A DNA stretch of 64,000 bases from NCBI RefSeq assembly GCF_000013645.1, contig NC_007951.1, positions 248,001-312,000 on the forward strand. Reading direction: 5' to 3'. Under the pieces are notes generated by a model that worked only from the letters and a program-made list of their open reading frames with translations, ran no database searches and was not told the DNA's origin. This DNA is from Paraburkholderia xenovorans LB400 (lineage in GTDB: Bacteria; Pseudomonadota; Gammaproteobacteria; Burkholderiales; Burkholderiaceae). Positions 18,640 to 27,765 of this stretch are shown here, one piece after another. The stretch's first letter is position 1. The number at the start of each line of letters is the position of its first letter. The position numbers were made by a program, and so were the translations under genes.

Positions 18640-19527
18640 ATGTCTCAGACACCACACGGTAACGACGCGTTTTACGCGCACTATCAATCGCTCCAGTTGC
18701 ATCGCCATCCGCACGGCGTGCTCGAAGTCGTGATGAGCGGCGAGGGCGCCAACAGGAGCGGACTCGCCACGGCCAACGCACGCATGCATTTCGAGCTCGC
18801 CGAGATCTGGCGCGACATCGACCGCGATCCCGACACGCGTGTCGCGATCATTCGCGGTGAAGGCAAAGGATTTTCGGCCGGCGGCGACCTGCAACTCGTC
18901 GAAGACATGGCGACCGATTTCGACGTGCGCGCACGGGTGTGGCGCGAGGCGCGTGATCTGGTCTACAACGTGATCAATTGCAGCAAGCCGGTCGTGTCGG
19001 CCATGCACGGGCCGGCGGTGGGCGCGGGGCTCGTGGCCGGCCTGCTCGCCGACATCTCGATCGCGGCGAAGACGGCGCGCATCATCGACGGTCACACGCG
19101 TCTGGGCGTGGCCGCGGGCGATCACGCGGCGATCGTCTGGCCGCTCCTGTGCGGCATGGCGAAAGCCAAGTACTACCTGATGCTGTGCGAGCCGGTGAGC
19201 GGCGAAGAGGCTGAGCGCATTGGGCTCGTGTCGCTCGCCGTCGACGAAAACGATCTGCTGCCGAAAGCTTTCGAGGTCGCGCAGAAGCTGGCCAACGGCT
19301 CGCAAACGGCGATTCGCTGGACCAAGTACGCGTTGAACAACTGGCTGCGTTCGGCGGGGCCGGCGTTCGATACGTCGCTCGCGCTGGAATTCATGGGTTT
19401 TGCCGGGCCGGATGTACGCGAAGGCGTGAACTCGCTGCGCGAGCGGCGCGCGCCGGATTTCGGCGGCGCCGACCCGTGGCGCGGGCAGCCGTCCGGCAAC
19501 GGCACGGCGGGCGGCGAGCGCTCGTGA
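18640..19527 (+). CDS. Enoyl-CoA hydratase/isomerase family protein
   Basis: This is a 295-residue crotonase-fold protein. The oxyanion-hole segments are [15 protein letters not shown] near residue 75 and [19 protein letters not shown] near 120. The C-terminal helical part carries [12 protein letters not shown]. Crotonases hydrate, isomerise or decarboxylate acyl-CoA thioesters. The catalytic glutamates of classical hydratases are not clearly both present, so a different crotonase reaction is possible. The start at 18640 (MSQTPHGN) is preferred to a TTG three codons earlier. It lies 81 bases after the binding protein gene on the same strand and probably completes the IclR-linked catabolic group. 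Confidence 0.9.
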   Translation: MSQTPHGNDAFYAHYQSLQLHRHPHGVLEVVMSGEGANRSGLATANARMHFELAEIWRDIDRDPDTRVAIIRGEGKGFSAGGDLQLVEDMATDFDVRARVWREARDLVYNVINCSKPVVSAMHGPAVGAGLVAGLLADISIAAKTARIIDGHTRLGVAAGDHAAIVWPLLCGMAKAKYYLMLCEPVSGEEAERIGLVSLAVDENDLLPKAFEVAQKLANGSQTAIRWTKYALNNWLRSAGPAFDTSLALEFMGFAGPDVREGVNSLRERRAPDFGGADPWRGQPSGNGTAGGERS

Positions 19528-19609
19528 TGCTGCGTCCCGCGCGGTATGATCGGATCAGACGCGCGCGCAACGGCGCTCCTTCCTCACCTTATGCAGCGAG
19601 GCGACAAGC

Positions 19610-20425
19610 ATGACTACTTCTGACACCACGCCGCCTTTCCCCGGCTTTCCCGGTTTTCCGCCCGCTGAAATGCTCGAGCGCATGTGGGGCATGATGCGGA
19701 TGTCGCCGTTCGGCTCGGCTTTCTCCGGTGCGCAACCGGGCGGCGGCCTCGGCCCCTCGCTCTCGATGATGTCCGACATGATGGCGCCGCTCACCAATGT
19801 CGAAGAACTCGACAAGCGCATCACCGACATGCGCGCGGTGGAGCAATGGCTCAAGCTGAATCTGAGCATGCTGCAATCCGCGATTCAGGCGCTCGAAGTG
19901 CAGCGCGCGACGCTCGCGACATTGCGGGCGTTCGGCGCCTTCGCACAGTCGTCGATGTCGCAGCCCGCGGCGGCATCCGCAGCGCCGAGTCCCATGCCGG
20001 CGACGGGCTGGCCGCATCCGGCCGCGCCGGCACCTGCGCCGGCCGCTTCGGCGAGCGCAGGTTCGTCGGCCGAAGAGCCCTCCGGCGACGAAGAGCAGGC
20101 GCCCGCAACGCCGCCATTCGACGCGTCCGCGTGGTGGAATCTGCTGCAATCCCAGTTCAACCAGATCGCCCAGTTCGCGATGACGCAGCCGGCGGCCACG
20201 GCAGACAGCGCGGCAACGGATTCCGCGCCGGGCGAGGAGGCGGCTTCCGCATCCGGCGGCGAGCCCACGGGCGACGCGCCGCAAGCGCCCGCGCAAGGCG
20301 CAGAGCACACAACCACGCGGCCGGCAGCGAAGCGGGCGTCGACTTCGGCGAAGCGTGCGAGCGGCACCACCAGCACGAGCAGCGCAAGCAGCGCGAGCCC
20401 GAGAGCCACGAAAAAGCCGGTCTGA
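19610..20425 (+). CDS. phaM: PhaM-type polyhydroxyalkanoate granule-associated regulator
   Basis: This is a 271-residue protein. The N-terminal 110 residues (FPGFPGFPPAEMLERMWGMM, LTNVEELDKRITDMRAVEQWLKLNLSMLQSAIQALEVQRATL) match PhaM, known from Ralstonia eutropha as an activator of PHA synthase and a linker between granules and the nucleoid. The middle is Ala/Pro/Ser low-complexity, with a short WWNLLQSQFNQIAQFAM segment near residue 168. The C-terminus is basic and Ser/Thr-rich (KRAS, KRASGTT, TKKPV), consistent with DNA binding but without the regular AKKA repeats I associate with the Ralstonia protein. It is transcribed alone. The call rests on the N-terminal domain. Confidence 0.85.
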   Translation: MTTSDTTPPFPGFPGFPPAEMLERMWGMMRMSPFGSAFSGAQPGGGLGPSLSMMSDMMAPLTNVEELDKRITDMRAVEQWLKLNLSMLQSAIQALEVQRATLATLRAFGAFAQSSMSQPAAASAAPSPMPATGWPHPAAPAPAPAASASAGSSAEEPSGDEEQAPATPPFDASAWWNLLQSQFNQIAQFAMTQPAATADSAATDSAPGEEAASASGGEPTGDAPQAPAQGAEHTTTRPAAKRASTSAKRASGTTSTSSASSASPRATKKPV

Positions 20426-20986
20426 CGCGAGCCATGAAACACGGTGGCGCGACTTGCGGCCCCGGCGCCGTGTGCCAAGGCGAATTCGCATCTGTCATGG
20501 TTTTGACGCCGATCTTCGAGACACTCCGCGAATCTCGCATTTTCTTGCGGAAGGTCAGCCAGGCACTGGAATTGCGCCTGTTACGGTGCGGGTTCCGTCA
20601 GGTCAGCGTGCTATCATTGTGTAAGCTTCACTGCTTTTGGGCGTGCGTTGAAAACAATCAATCCAACCGCCCTTGCTCCATTCGCCGCCGGCACGATCGG
20701 CGCAGGGCTGGACGGTGCGGTTTTCATCGCAAACTGGCTCGACCTCAGGCACGGGTATCCCTCACCCACGGTTGGCCGCGCAGCGCGTAACAAACGGCTA
20801 GGCGCATGCGCAAAACGCCAGGACTTCTTTGCCGCCAGGTGCATCTGGGCGGCCGATTACCGCGTAAAATTGAATGCTTGGCCGGCAAAATGGCGCGCAC
20901 CTGGTGCGATCCGTTCGTCGTGAGCAAAACGTACTACATGCAGTAGTAACAGACACAGACAGTATGCGTAGAACAGGGGTGGGACT
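20426..20986. other. 561-base region without a convincing gene
   Basis: Between phaM and the ferritin-like gene several short reading frames are open on both strands, including one at 20648-20923 and a 46-codon frame starting near 20805, but none resembles a known family. A TGCTATCAT extended -10-like element is at 20609-20617. The ferritin-like gene has a good ribosome-binding site (AGGGGTGG) at the right edge. A small RNA or a leader cannot be ruled out. Confidence 0.4.
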
Positions 20987-21859
20987 ATGAACACCATGCT
21001 TTATCCGGAACTTTATAAATCGCTCGAATCCGTTCGATGGGACATGGAGAAAGACATTCCCTGGGACAAGTTCGATGCATCGCTATTGACCGACGAGCAG
21101 GCAGCGACGATCAAGATGAACGCGATCACCGAATGGTCGGCATTGCCCGCAACGGAAATGTTTCTACGTGACAACCATCACGACAGCGATTTCTCCGCGT
21201 TCATGAGCGTGTGGTTCTTCGAAGAACAGAAACATTCGTTGGTGCTGATGGAATATCTGCGCCGCTTCAAGCCGGAAATGTGCCCGACCGAAGAAGAGCT
21301 GCACGCCGTGCGCTTCGAATTCGATCCGGCGCCGCCGCTCGAAACGCTGATGCTGCATTTCTGCGGCGAAATCCGCCTGAATCACTGGTATCGCCGTGCT
21401 GCCGAATGGCATACCGAGCCGGTCATCAAGCACATCTACGAAACCATCTCGCGCGACGAAGCCCGTCACGGCGGCGCATATCTGCGCTACATGAAGAAGG
21501 CGATGGCGCAAACCGGCGACATCGCGCGTGCCGCGTTTGCGAAGATCGGCGTGCTGATGGCATCGGCGCGCCGCACGGAAAAGCCGTTGCACCCCACCAA
21601 CCTGCACGTGAACCAGGCGCTGTTCCCGCGCGACACGATTCAATCGCGTCTGCCGGATCCGGAATGGCTCGAACGCTGGCTCGACGAGCAGATCCGTTTC
21701 GACGACAGTTGGGAAAAGAAGGTGGTCGAGCGCATTCTGCACAACCTGTCGCTGCTCTTCGAGCGCACGTTCAATACGGCGCAGGAACTGAACCGCTACC
21801 GCAAGGAAGTGGTCGCGCGCCTGCAGGCTGAGCAGAAGTCGGCCGAACAGCCGGCTTGA
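20987..21859 (+). CDS. Ferritin-like (acyl-ACP desaturase-related) diiron protein
   Basis: This is a 290-residue, all-helical cytoplasmic protein. Two iron-binding half-sites of the E-x-x-H type are visible: EEQKH at about residues 83-87 and DEARHGG at about 158-164. A further Glu lies in the NAITEWSALPATE helix and another in FCGEIRLNHWY. The arrangement resembles plant and mycobacterial acyl-ACP desaturases and other ferritin-like oxidases, although it is somewhat short for a true desaturase. The reaction is unknown; an oxidase or oxygenase acting on fatty acyl chains is a reasonable inference. It is a single-gene unit with a strong terminator immediately after it. Confidence 0.85.
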   Translation: MNTMLYPELYKSLESVRWDMEKDIPWDKFDASLLTDEQAATIKMNAITEWSALPATEMFLRDNHHDSDFSAFMSVWFFEEQKHSLVLMEYLRRFKPEMCPTEEELHAVRFEFDPAPPLETLMLHFCGEIRLNHWYRRAAEWHTEPVIKHIYETISRDEARHGGAYLRYMKKAMAQTGDIARAAFAKIGVLMASARRTEKPLHPTNLHVNQALFPRDTIQSRLPDPEWLERWLDEQIRFDDSWEKKVVERILHNLSLLFERTFNTAQELNRYRKEVVARLQAEQKSAEQPA

Positions 21860-21923
21860 TGGTCGCGAGCGCCTGACTCCGGTTCGCGGCAAAGGCTGCA
21901 AACGGATTGGGGCTTCAGGAAAG

Positions 21924-21956
21924 GCCCGGCACGCGCGAGCTTGCCGGGCTTTTTTT
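21924..21956 (+). terminator. Intrinsic terminator after the ferritin-like gene
   Basis: An 8-bp stem (GCCCGGCA / TGCCGGGC) with a ten-base loop is followed by TTTTTTT at 21950-21956. It separates the ferritin-like gene from the heptose adenylyltransferase gene. Confidence 0.88.
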
Positions 21957-22015
21957 GCTTCTTGCCGTGCACCGTGTATCGTGACGGCACTTCCTTGTTC
22001 CTCACCGACTCCGTC

Positions 22016-22498
22016 ATGGCCGCTACTTTTGAACGCAAGATCCTTACGCGCGATGCTCTCGTGACGCTGCGCCCTTCGCTGAGCTCGCCGGTGGTGTTTA
22101 CCAACGGCGTATTCGATATCCTGCATCGCGGGCATGTCACGTATCTCGCGGATGCCAGGGCGTTGGGCGCATGTCTGGTTGTCGGCGTGAATAGCGATGC
22201 ATCGGTTCGCATGCTCGGTAAAGGCGACGACCGGCCGATCAATAACGAGGCTGACCGGATGGCCTTGCTGGCGGCACTGGAGAGCGTCGACTACGTCGTG
22301 TGCTTCGGCGAGAAAACGCCCGTGGAGTTGATTTCGGCGCTTCGGCCGGATGTGCTCGTCAAGGGTGGCGACTACGACATGGACGCGTTGCCCGAGTCGG
22401 CCATTGTGCGAAGCTGGGGCGGCAAGGCGTTGGCGATTCCCTTCGAGCATGACCGCTCCACCACTGCGTTGCTGAAGAAAGTCCGCACGCAGGGCTGA
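22016..22498 (+). CDS. rfaE2: D-glycero-beta-D-manno-heptose 1-phosphate adenylyltransferase
   Basis: This 160-residue enzyme makes ADP-heptose for the lipopolysaccharide inner core. It corresponds to the C-terminal half of the E. coli HldE protein, here as a separate gene, as is usual in beta-proteobacteria. The nucleotidyltransferase signature FTNGVFDILHRGH is at about residues 28-40 (HRGH at 37-40), and KGGDYDMDALPE supplies the other conserved loop. The start at 22016 (MAATFERKIL) is preferred because upstream in-frame codons read through the terminator of the preceding gene. The matching heptokinase gene is not in this window. Confidence 0.95.
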   Translation: MAATFERKILTRDALVTLRPSLSSPVVFTNGVFDILHRGHVTYLADARALGACLVVGVNSDASVRMLGKGDDRPINNEADRMALLAALESVDYVVCFGEKTPVELISALRPDVLVKGGDYDMDALPESAIVRSWGGKALAIPFEHDRSTTALLKKVRTQG

Positions 22499-22600
22499 AG
22501 GCTGAATGCCGTATCAATGACGCTACGCTGAAGGCGAAGCATTGCGCGGGCTCCCGCACCTTTCCTGCTCGCTGCATGACGGCCTGCATGGCGGCCGACA

Positions 22601-22840
22601 TTACTGCGCCAGCGCGGATGCCGCGATCGGCGCCACCGGTGCCGGTCCACCCACCACCGCCTGATCGGCGGCCTCCGCTGCCGTGACCGGTTGCACTTTC
22701 AACCATTCCGGATGAACCTGGCGGTTCAGATGGTTGGGCTCGCGTCCGCCGGCTGTGGGCGTCGGGCCGAATACGCCGCGCACCGCGACGAATGCCAGCA
22801 TGTTGGCAAGAAACAGTATGGCGATCAGCCAGCGCAGCAT
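22601..22840 (-). CDS. Small single-pass membrane protein downstream of coaX
   Basis: This is a 79-residue protein with an N-terminal membrane segment (MLRWLIAILFLANMLAFVAV). A Pro/Gly-rich part containing REPNHLNRQVHPEWLKVQPV follows, and then an Ala/Val/Pro tail. The central EPxHLxRQVxPEWLKVxPV pattern looks like the linker that precedes SPOR domains in related beta-proteobacterial proteins, but no SPOR domain follows here. The gene lies 75 bases after coaX on the same strand and is probably co-transcribed with birA and coaX. Function is unknown. I consider it real because of the membrane segment and its position. Confidence 0.7.
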   Translation of the reverse strand: MLRWLIAILFLANMLAFVAVRGVFGPTPTAGGREPNHLNRQVHPEWLKVQPVTAAEAADQAVVGGPAPVAPIAASALAQ

Positions 22841-22915
22841 TGTTGGTTTTCCCCGTCCAGAAGTTGAGCCGCCGTTATCCCGTGGCTATTCCGCCGCGAT
22901 CCATGTGGCCGTGAT

Positions 22916-23728
22916 TCAGGCCCCACGTTCCGCTGCGCGCCCGGCGGCAATCAGCGCAAGACCGGACAGCACGAGCGAATCGTGGCGAGTATGCGGCACT
23001 TTCAGTGCGCTCGCCACTTCGTCCACCGCGCCGCCGCTGACCACGAGCCGCACCGGCACCTGCCACTCGTCCTGCAGATCGCGCCACATGCGTTCGACGA
23101 GGCCCGCTTGCGCCAATGTGCAGCCGGCGGACAACGAGCGCGGCGTATCGGTTGCAAAGAACGGGCCGCGGCGTGCCGCGTCACGCGTACTGCCGTCCAG
23201 CAGGCCGCGTGCCGCGCTGGCGTCGAGTGTCGGCAACTGTGCCGTGTGCTCGCCCAGCGAGCGCATCATCAAAGTCCAGCCAGGCGCGATCAGGCCGCCG
23301 ACAAAGCAGCCGTCCGCGCGCAATGCCTCGAGCGTGGTTGCCGTGCCGAACGTCGCGATCAGCAGATGTTCGCCCGGAAACGCCGCGTGCGCGCCGATCA
23401 GGCCGGCCCAGCGGTCGCTGCCGAGCATATGCGGCGCAGTGTAGCTGTTGGTCACGCCGCATTGCTGCGCGCAGGCGCTGATGGTCGTGAGCGGCAGTTG
23501 CGGCCAGCGCGCTTCGAGCAATGCGGCAATCCGCCTGGCGACGCTTTCGCCCGCAACGTTCGACAACCATGCACCGCCCGGCGTGGGCAAGCTCAGCCAG
23601 TCCGGCTGATGCTCGCCGCCGTGCGTCAGCGCGCCGCTCGCAATCTGCGAACCGCCCGCCTGCACCAGTGCCCACTTGATGCGGCTATTGCCCGCGTCGA
23701 TCAGCAAACAGGGCGCGCCGCTCGTCAT
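22916..23728 (-). CDS. coaX: Type III pantothenate kinase
   Basis: This is a 270-residue kinase that phosphorylates pantothenate in the first step of coenzyme A synthesis. The ASKHA-fold phosphate-binding motif [12 protein letters not shown] is at residues 8-19. [16 protein letters not shown] is the family-specific middle motif, and [10 protein letters not shown] is the second phosphate loop. [15 protein letters not shown] also matches the family. The start overlaps the stop of birA by four bases (ATGA), so the pair is translationally coupled, a common beta-proteobacterial arrangement. Assignment is secure. Confidence 0.95.
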   Translation of the reverse strand: MTSGAPCLLIDAGNSRIKWALVQAGGSQIASGALTHGGEHQPDWLSLPTPGGAWLSNVAGESVARRIAALLEARWPQLPLTTISACAQQCGVTNSYTAPHMLGSDRWAGLIGAHAAFPGEHLLIATFGTATTLEALRADGCFVGGLIAPGWTLMMRSLGEHTAQLPTLDASAARGLLDGSTRDAARRGPFFATDTPRSLSAGCTLAQAGLVERMWRDLQDEWQVPVRLVVSGGAVDEVASALKVPHTRHDSLVLSGLALIAAGRAAERGA

Positions 23729-24642
23729 GCAGCACCGTCGGCGAGACGCAGGGAGACGTCGCCGGTCGCCACAGTCTGGCGACCGCTTGCGGTATCGAGC
23801 AGCAACTGACCCTGTTCGTCCACACCCGCTGCCACGCCGCGCATCTGTTCCTCGCCTTGTTCCAGCAATACGACTTCGCGGCCCGCGTAGGCGTGCACCG
23901 CGTTCCAGCGCGCCTGGAACGGCGCGAAGCCTTCAGCGCCGAAGCGCTGCAAGGCCGGTTCGAGCGCGTTCAGTTCGGCGGCCAGCGTGTCGGTGAGATT
24001 GGCGTTGGGCAGCGCGCGCTGCAATGCGGTCGGCATGGTGCCGCGCGCCTGCGGCGGCGTACCGGCGTTCAGCGCATCCACTTTGGCGGCGAGTTCGGCC
24101 GCGCCCTTGACGTTGGTGCCGATGCCGATCACCACCGCGCTGGCGTTTTCCGTGCTCCACGCGGTTTCGATCAGGATGCCGGCCAGCTTGTCGCCTTCGA
24201 GCAGGACGTCATTCGGCCACTTCAGTGCGATCTGGCCGGGACCGGCGACCGGCAGCGAGCGCAGCCCGTCGACCAGCGCGACGCCCACCGCGAGGCTCAG
24301 ACCCGCGAGTCCTTCGAGCGGACGCGGCAGCACGCACGCCACCGAAAACAGCAGTGCATTGCCCGGCTCCGCATACCACGGACGGCCACGGCGGCCGCGC
24401 CCGGCGGTCTGCAGATACGCGACCCGCACGATTGGCCGCGGCAGCGCGCCGGCCTTGCGCGGCAGCGCCTTGACGCGGGCCATCAGGTCGGCGTTGGTCG
24501 AGCCGGTTTCCTCGACGATTTCGATCGGCCAGTCATGCGCGTGCGGGCCGAACAGGGCGACGGCGCGCTCACGGTCGATGCGCCAATCGGCTTGGGTCGC
24601 AGTTGCGGCAGCGGCCGGCGGGGGAGTTCTGGAAGCGTTCAT
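23725..24642 (-). CDS. birA: Biotin--[acetyl-CoA-carboxylase] ligase
   Basis: This is a 305-residue biotin protein ligase that attaches biotin to the carboxylase carrier protein. The substrate-binding segment begins [12 protein letters not shown], the biotinyl-adenylate loop is [12 protein letters not shown], and [19 protein letters not shown] is the central motif. A C-terminal SH3-like domain includes [29 protein letters not shown]. There is no N-terminal helix-turn-helix, so unlike E. coli BirA it is probably not a repressor. The Ala/Thr-rich first 18 residues may not be structured. It is the first gene of the birA-coaX-small-membrane-protein run. Confidence 0.95.
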   Translation of the reverse strand: MNASRTPPPAAAATATQADWRIDRERAVALFGPHAHDWPIEIVEETGSTNADLMARVKALPRKAGALPRPIVRVAYLQTAGRGRRGRPWYAEPGNALLFSVACVLPRPLEGLAGLSLAVGVALVDGLRSLPVAGPGQIALKWPNDVLLEGDKLAGILIETAWSTENASAVVIGIGTNVKGAAELAAKVDALNAGTPPQARGTMPTALQRALPNANLTDTLAAELNALEPALQRFGAEGFAPFQARWNAVHAYAGREVVLLEQGEEQMRGVAAGVDEQGQLLLDTASGRQTVATGDVSLRLADGAA

Positions 24643-24747
24643 GGCTCATATTGTAGCGACAGCGAACCCGGGGAGCCGACGTGGACGGTTCATCGGCCGC
24701 GCCTTCGTTACAATGGCCCCTAATCCGATAACCAGATTCAGCGATCC

Positions 24748-25881
24748 TTGAACTACGACACTCCGCCCGGCCTCGAAGTCGCGGCAGGCAGCCAAGGCAA
24801 GATCGTCCGGCTCTCGGGCCAGTGGACGGCGCTAGCGCTCGCGCGCGATCGGGCTACCGGGCACGTGATTCCCCTGTTGCTGTCACTGGTCGGCGCCGAA
24901 GGCATCGGCGGGTGGGACCTCTCGCGCATCGACCGGATGGACCACGTGGGCGGCCAGGCGCTGTGGCGCGTGTGGGGCCACAAGATGCCGGCGGACACCA
25001 CGCTCACCGATACGCAACGCGACATTTTCGAGCGCATCGCCCTGCTCGACACCGTGCGCGAGACGGCCGAGCCGGTGATCAAACTCGATCCGTTCACGCG
25101 GCTGGGGCTCGCGATCTTCTCGTTCTTCGAGCATCTGTATGGCGGCGTGGCCATGCTCGGGCGCGTCGTGCTCGATCTGCTGGCGATCGTGCGCAAGCCG
25201 AAGATCACGCCGTGGACCGAAATCTCCGCGAACGTCTACAACGCCGGCACGCAGGCGTTGCCGATCACCGCGCTGGTCGCGTTCCTGATCGGCATCGTGC
25301 TGAGCTATCTGTCGGCGCAGCAACTGCGGCTTTTTGGCGCAAACCAGTACATCGTCAATATTCTCGGCCTCTCGGTGATCCGCGAACTCGGACCGGTGCT
25401 CTCGGCGATTCTGGTGGCGGGCCGCTCGGGTTCGGCGATCACTGCGCAGATCGGCGTGATGCGCGTGACCGAAGAGCTCGACGCCATGCGCGTGATGGGC
25501 ATTCCGCATGGCCTGCGGCTGATCCTGCCGCGCGTGCTTGCGCTCGGCGTGGCGATGCCGCTGCTCGTCATGTGGACCAACATCATCGCGCTGACCGGCG
25601 GTGCGCTGGCCGCCAGGATCGTGCTCGGCATCGACATGAGCTACTTCGCGCGGGCTTTGCCGGGCGTGGTGCCGGTGGCGAATCTGTGGATCGGGCTCGG
25701 CAAGGGTGTGGTGTTCGGCATGCTGATCGCGATCGTCGGCTGTCACTTCGGTTTCCGTATCAAGGCCAATTCGCAAAGTCTCGGCGAAGGCACGACGACT
25801 TCCGTGGTGACCTCGATTACGATCGTGATTCTCGCGGACGCCGTGTTCGCGATTCTCTTCCAGAACGTGGGGCTCGGATGA
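24748..25881 (+). CDS. MlaE-type lipid ABC transporter permease with N-terminal STAS-like domain
   Basis: This is a 377-residue inner-membrane permease of the MlaE family. The first 95 residues form a STAS-like domain (VRLSGQWTALALARDR, WDLSRIDRMDHVGGQALWRVW). About five membrane helices follow, with the conserved GAALxGxxxELGPVL-type region seen here as NILGLSVIRELGPVLSAILVAGRSGSAITAQIG. The start is a TTG at 24748, the only start that keeps the N-terminal domain. The gene overlaps the ATPase gene by ATGA and heads an operon with an ATPase, an MCE protein and a lipoprotein. The system probably moves phospholipids between the membranes. Confidence 0.92.
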   Translation: MNYDTPPGLEVAAGSQGKIVRLSGQWTALALARDRATGHVIPLLLSLVGAEGIGGWDLSRIDRMDHVGGQALWRVWGHKMPADTTLTDTQRDIFERIALLDTVRETAEPVIKLDPFTRLGLAIFSFFEHLYGGVAMLGRVVLDLLAIVRKPKITPWTEISANVYNAGTQALPITALVAFLIGIVLSYLSAQQLRLFGANQYIVNILGLSVIRELGPVLSAILVAGRSGSAITAQIGVMRVTEELDAMRVMGIPHGLRLILPRVLALGVAMPLLVMWTNIIALTGGALAARIVLGIDMSYFARALPGVVPVANLWIGLGKGVVFGMLIAIVGCHFGFRIKANSQSLGEGTTTSVVTSITIVILADAVFAILFQNVGLG

Positions 25882-26756
25882 TCGCGCCACTCACTCAGGC
25901 CGTGCGCGGCCAGCCGGTGCCCTCGATCGCCGAACCGGTGATCGAAGTGATCGACGTGACCAAGCGCTACGGCCGCAACATCGTGCATCAGCATCTGAAT
26001 CTGGAAGTGCGGCGCGGCGAGATCATGGCGATCGTCGGCGGCTCGGGCTCCGGCAAGACCACGCTGGTGCGGCAGATTCTCGGTCTCGAACATCCTTCGT
26101 CCGGCACCATCAAGCTGTTCGGCGAGGATCTCGCGACCATTTCGCCGGAGACCGCGCTGCTGATGCGCAGCCGCTCCGGCATGCTGTTTCAGCGCGGCGC
26201 GCTGTTCTCGTCGCTCTCGGTGTTCGACAACATCGCGCAGCCGGTGCGCGAACTCGGCAAGGTGCCTGAAGATCTGTTGCGCGACATCGTGATGCTCAAG
26301 CTCGAGATGGTCGGCCTGCCGTGCAAGCATGCGTCGAAAATGCCGTCGGCGCTGTCGGGCGGCATGATCAAGCGCGTGGGCATTGCCCGGGCGATCGCGC
26401 TCGAACCGGAGCTTCTCTTTCTCGACGAGCCGACCGCCGGGCTCGATCCGCAGGCGTCCGATGAATTCGTCGAGCTGATCTCCGCGCTGCACCGCGCGCT
26501 CGGCCTGACGGTGGTGATGGTCACGCACGATCTCGACACGATGATCGCGCTGTCCACCCGCGTCGCGGTGCTGGCGGATCGCAGGGTGCTGGTCGCCGCG
26601 CCGGTCGAAGAGGCGGCGGCGGTCGATCATCCTTTCATCCGCGAATATTTCCTCGGCTTGCGCGGGCGGCGCGCATTGCAGGCGTTGCCGCCGGAGCGCC
26701 GTGCGAAGCTGCCGCGCGCGGCGCTCGAGCCGGCGTCGTCCGAATTGCCGCTGTGA
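25878..26756 (+). CDS. MlaF-type lipid ABC transporter ATP-binding protein
   Basis: This is a 292-residue ABC ATPase. Walker A is GGSGSGKT at about residues 54-61, the Q-loop region is MLFQRGALFSSLSVFDNI, and the signature is LSGGM. Walker B is LLFLDEPTAGLDP, and the switch His is in VTHDLD. The GALFSSLSV segment is typical of ATPases that energise MCE-family lipid transport. The C-terminal 40 residues (RALQALPPERRAKLPRA) are basic and low in conservation. It begins inside the stop of the permease gene and ends 16 bases before the MCE gene. Confidence 0.93.
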   Translation: MIAPLTQAVRGQPVPSIAEPVIEVIDVTKRYGRNIVHQHLNLEVRRGEIMAIVGGSGSGKTTLVRQILGLEHPSSGTIKLFGEDLATISPETALLMRSRSGMLFQRGALFSSLSVFDNIAQPVRELGKVPEDLLRDIVMLKLEMVGLPCKHASKMPSALSGGMIKRVGIARAIALEPELLFLDEPTAGLDPQASDEFVELISALHRALGLTVVMVTHDLDTMIALSTRVAVLADRRVLVAAPVEEAAAVDHPFIREYFLGLRGRRALQALPPERRAKLPRAALEPASSELPL

Positions 26757-26772
26757 ATCAGGGAACCTGACA

Positions 26773-27735
26773 ATGGAAAACAAATCGCATGCCTTCTGGG
26801 CGGGGCTCTTCACGGTCGTTCTGCTGGCGGCAATCGCGGTGGCGGCTTTTTTGTTCAACGTCGACCGTTCCGTGCGGGTGCCGTACGATCTGATTGCGCG
26901 CACCAACGTCACCGGCCTGTATACCGACGCTGCGGTGCGCTATCGCGGGCTCGACGTCGGCAAGGTGCAGTCGATCAAATTCGATCCGGACCATCCGGGG
27001 CAGATTCTGATCCGTATTCTCGTGGACACGCACGCGCCGATTACCCACTCGACATTTGGCAGCCTGGGTTTCCAGGGCGTGACGGGTATTGCGTTCATCC
27101 AGCTGGACGACAATGGGCGCGACCCGTCGCCGCTGCCGTCGTCGGACAAACAGGTGGCGCAGTTGCCCATGCGCCCGGGCTTGCTCGATCAGTTGCAGCA
27201 ACGTGGCGACGTGCTGCTGCGTAAACTCGAAAAAGTCGCAAACGACGTCGACAATCTGTTGTCGCCGGAAATGGCCGCGCAGTTGCAAGGCACGGCGGCG
27301 AGCCTTCAGAAAGCCGCGGACGGCGTCGCCACGCTGACCCAGCAATTCGCGCCGGCCGCCGGCAAGCTGCCCGGCACGATCGACCAGCTGGATCGCACGC
27401 TCGCGTCGACCAATCAGCTGATCACCGGTCTGAACCGCCCGGACGGCCCGTTCGAGACCAACCTGAACAAGGTCGGCACGGCGGCGCAGCAGGCCGGCGA
27501 CGCGCTGACGTCGATGAACGGCTCGTTGCAGGAACTGTCGGCGCGGGTCGGCTACGACACCTTGCCGCGCGTCAATTCGCTCGCTGAAGACGTGCGCTCC
27601 GCTGCCCGCTCGGTGGACCGCGCAGCCGATACGTTCAGCACCAGCCCGCGCAGCGTGCTGTTCGGCGCCCCGGGTGCGGCGCCCGGTCCGGGCGAAGCAG
27701 GGTTCAAGTGGCCCGCTCCCCGCGCCGCCAGATGA
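26773..27735 (+). CDS. MCE-domain (MlaD-type) periplasmic lipid-binding protein
   Basis: This is a 320-residue protein anchored by one transmembrane helix at about residues 8-28 (FWAGLFTVVLLAAIAVAAFLF). The MCE domain follows at roughly 38-115 (VPYDLIARTNVTGLYTDAAVRYRGLDVGKVQSI, FQGVTGIAFIQLDD). The C-terminal part is helical with many Leu and Gln residues, as expected for a needle-forming or coiled extension. I chose the ATG at 26773 because the earlier in-frame start lies inside the ATPase gene. It should form a hexameric ring that receives lipid from the MlaE/MlaF-type complex encoded just upstream. Confidence 0.93.
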   Translation: MENKSHAFWAGLFTVVLLAAIAVAAFLFNVDRSVRVPYDLIARTNVTGLYTDAAVRYRGLDVGKVQSIKFDPDHPGQILIRILVDTHAPITHSTFGSLGFQGVTGIAFIQLDDNGRDPSPLPSSDKQVAQLPMRPGLLDQLQQRGDVLLRKLEKVANDVDNLLSPEMAAQLQGTAASLQKAADGVATLTQQFAPAAGKLPGTIDQLDRTLASTNQLITGLNRPDGPFETNLNKVGTAAQQAGDALTSMNGSLQELSARVGYDTLPRVNSLAEDVRSAARSVDRAADTFSTSPRSVLFGAPGAAPGPGEAGFKWPAPRAAR

Positions 27736-27765
27736 TTTCGAAGGTTTGAAGAAAGGAAGATTGTC

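Noticed and set aside
17428..19305. A 625-codon minus-strand frame across the binding protein and crotonase genes.
   Set aside because: It spans two well-supported genes in antisense and shows no conserved motif.
20648..20923. A 91-codon plus-strand frame between phaM and the ferritin-like gene.
   Set aside because: Its composition is patchy, no family or membrane pattern is visible and the start lacks a ribosome-binding site.
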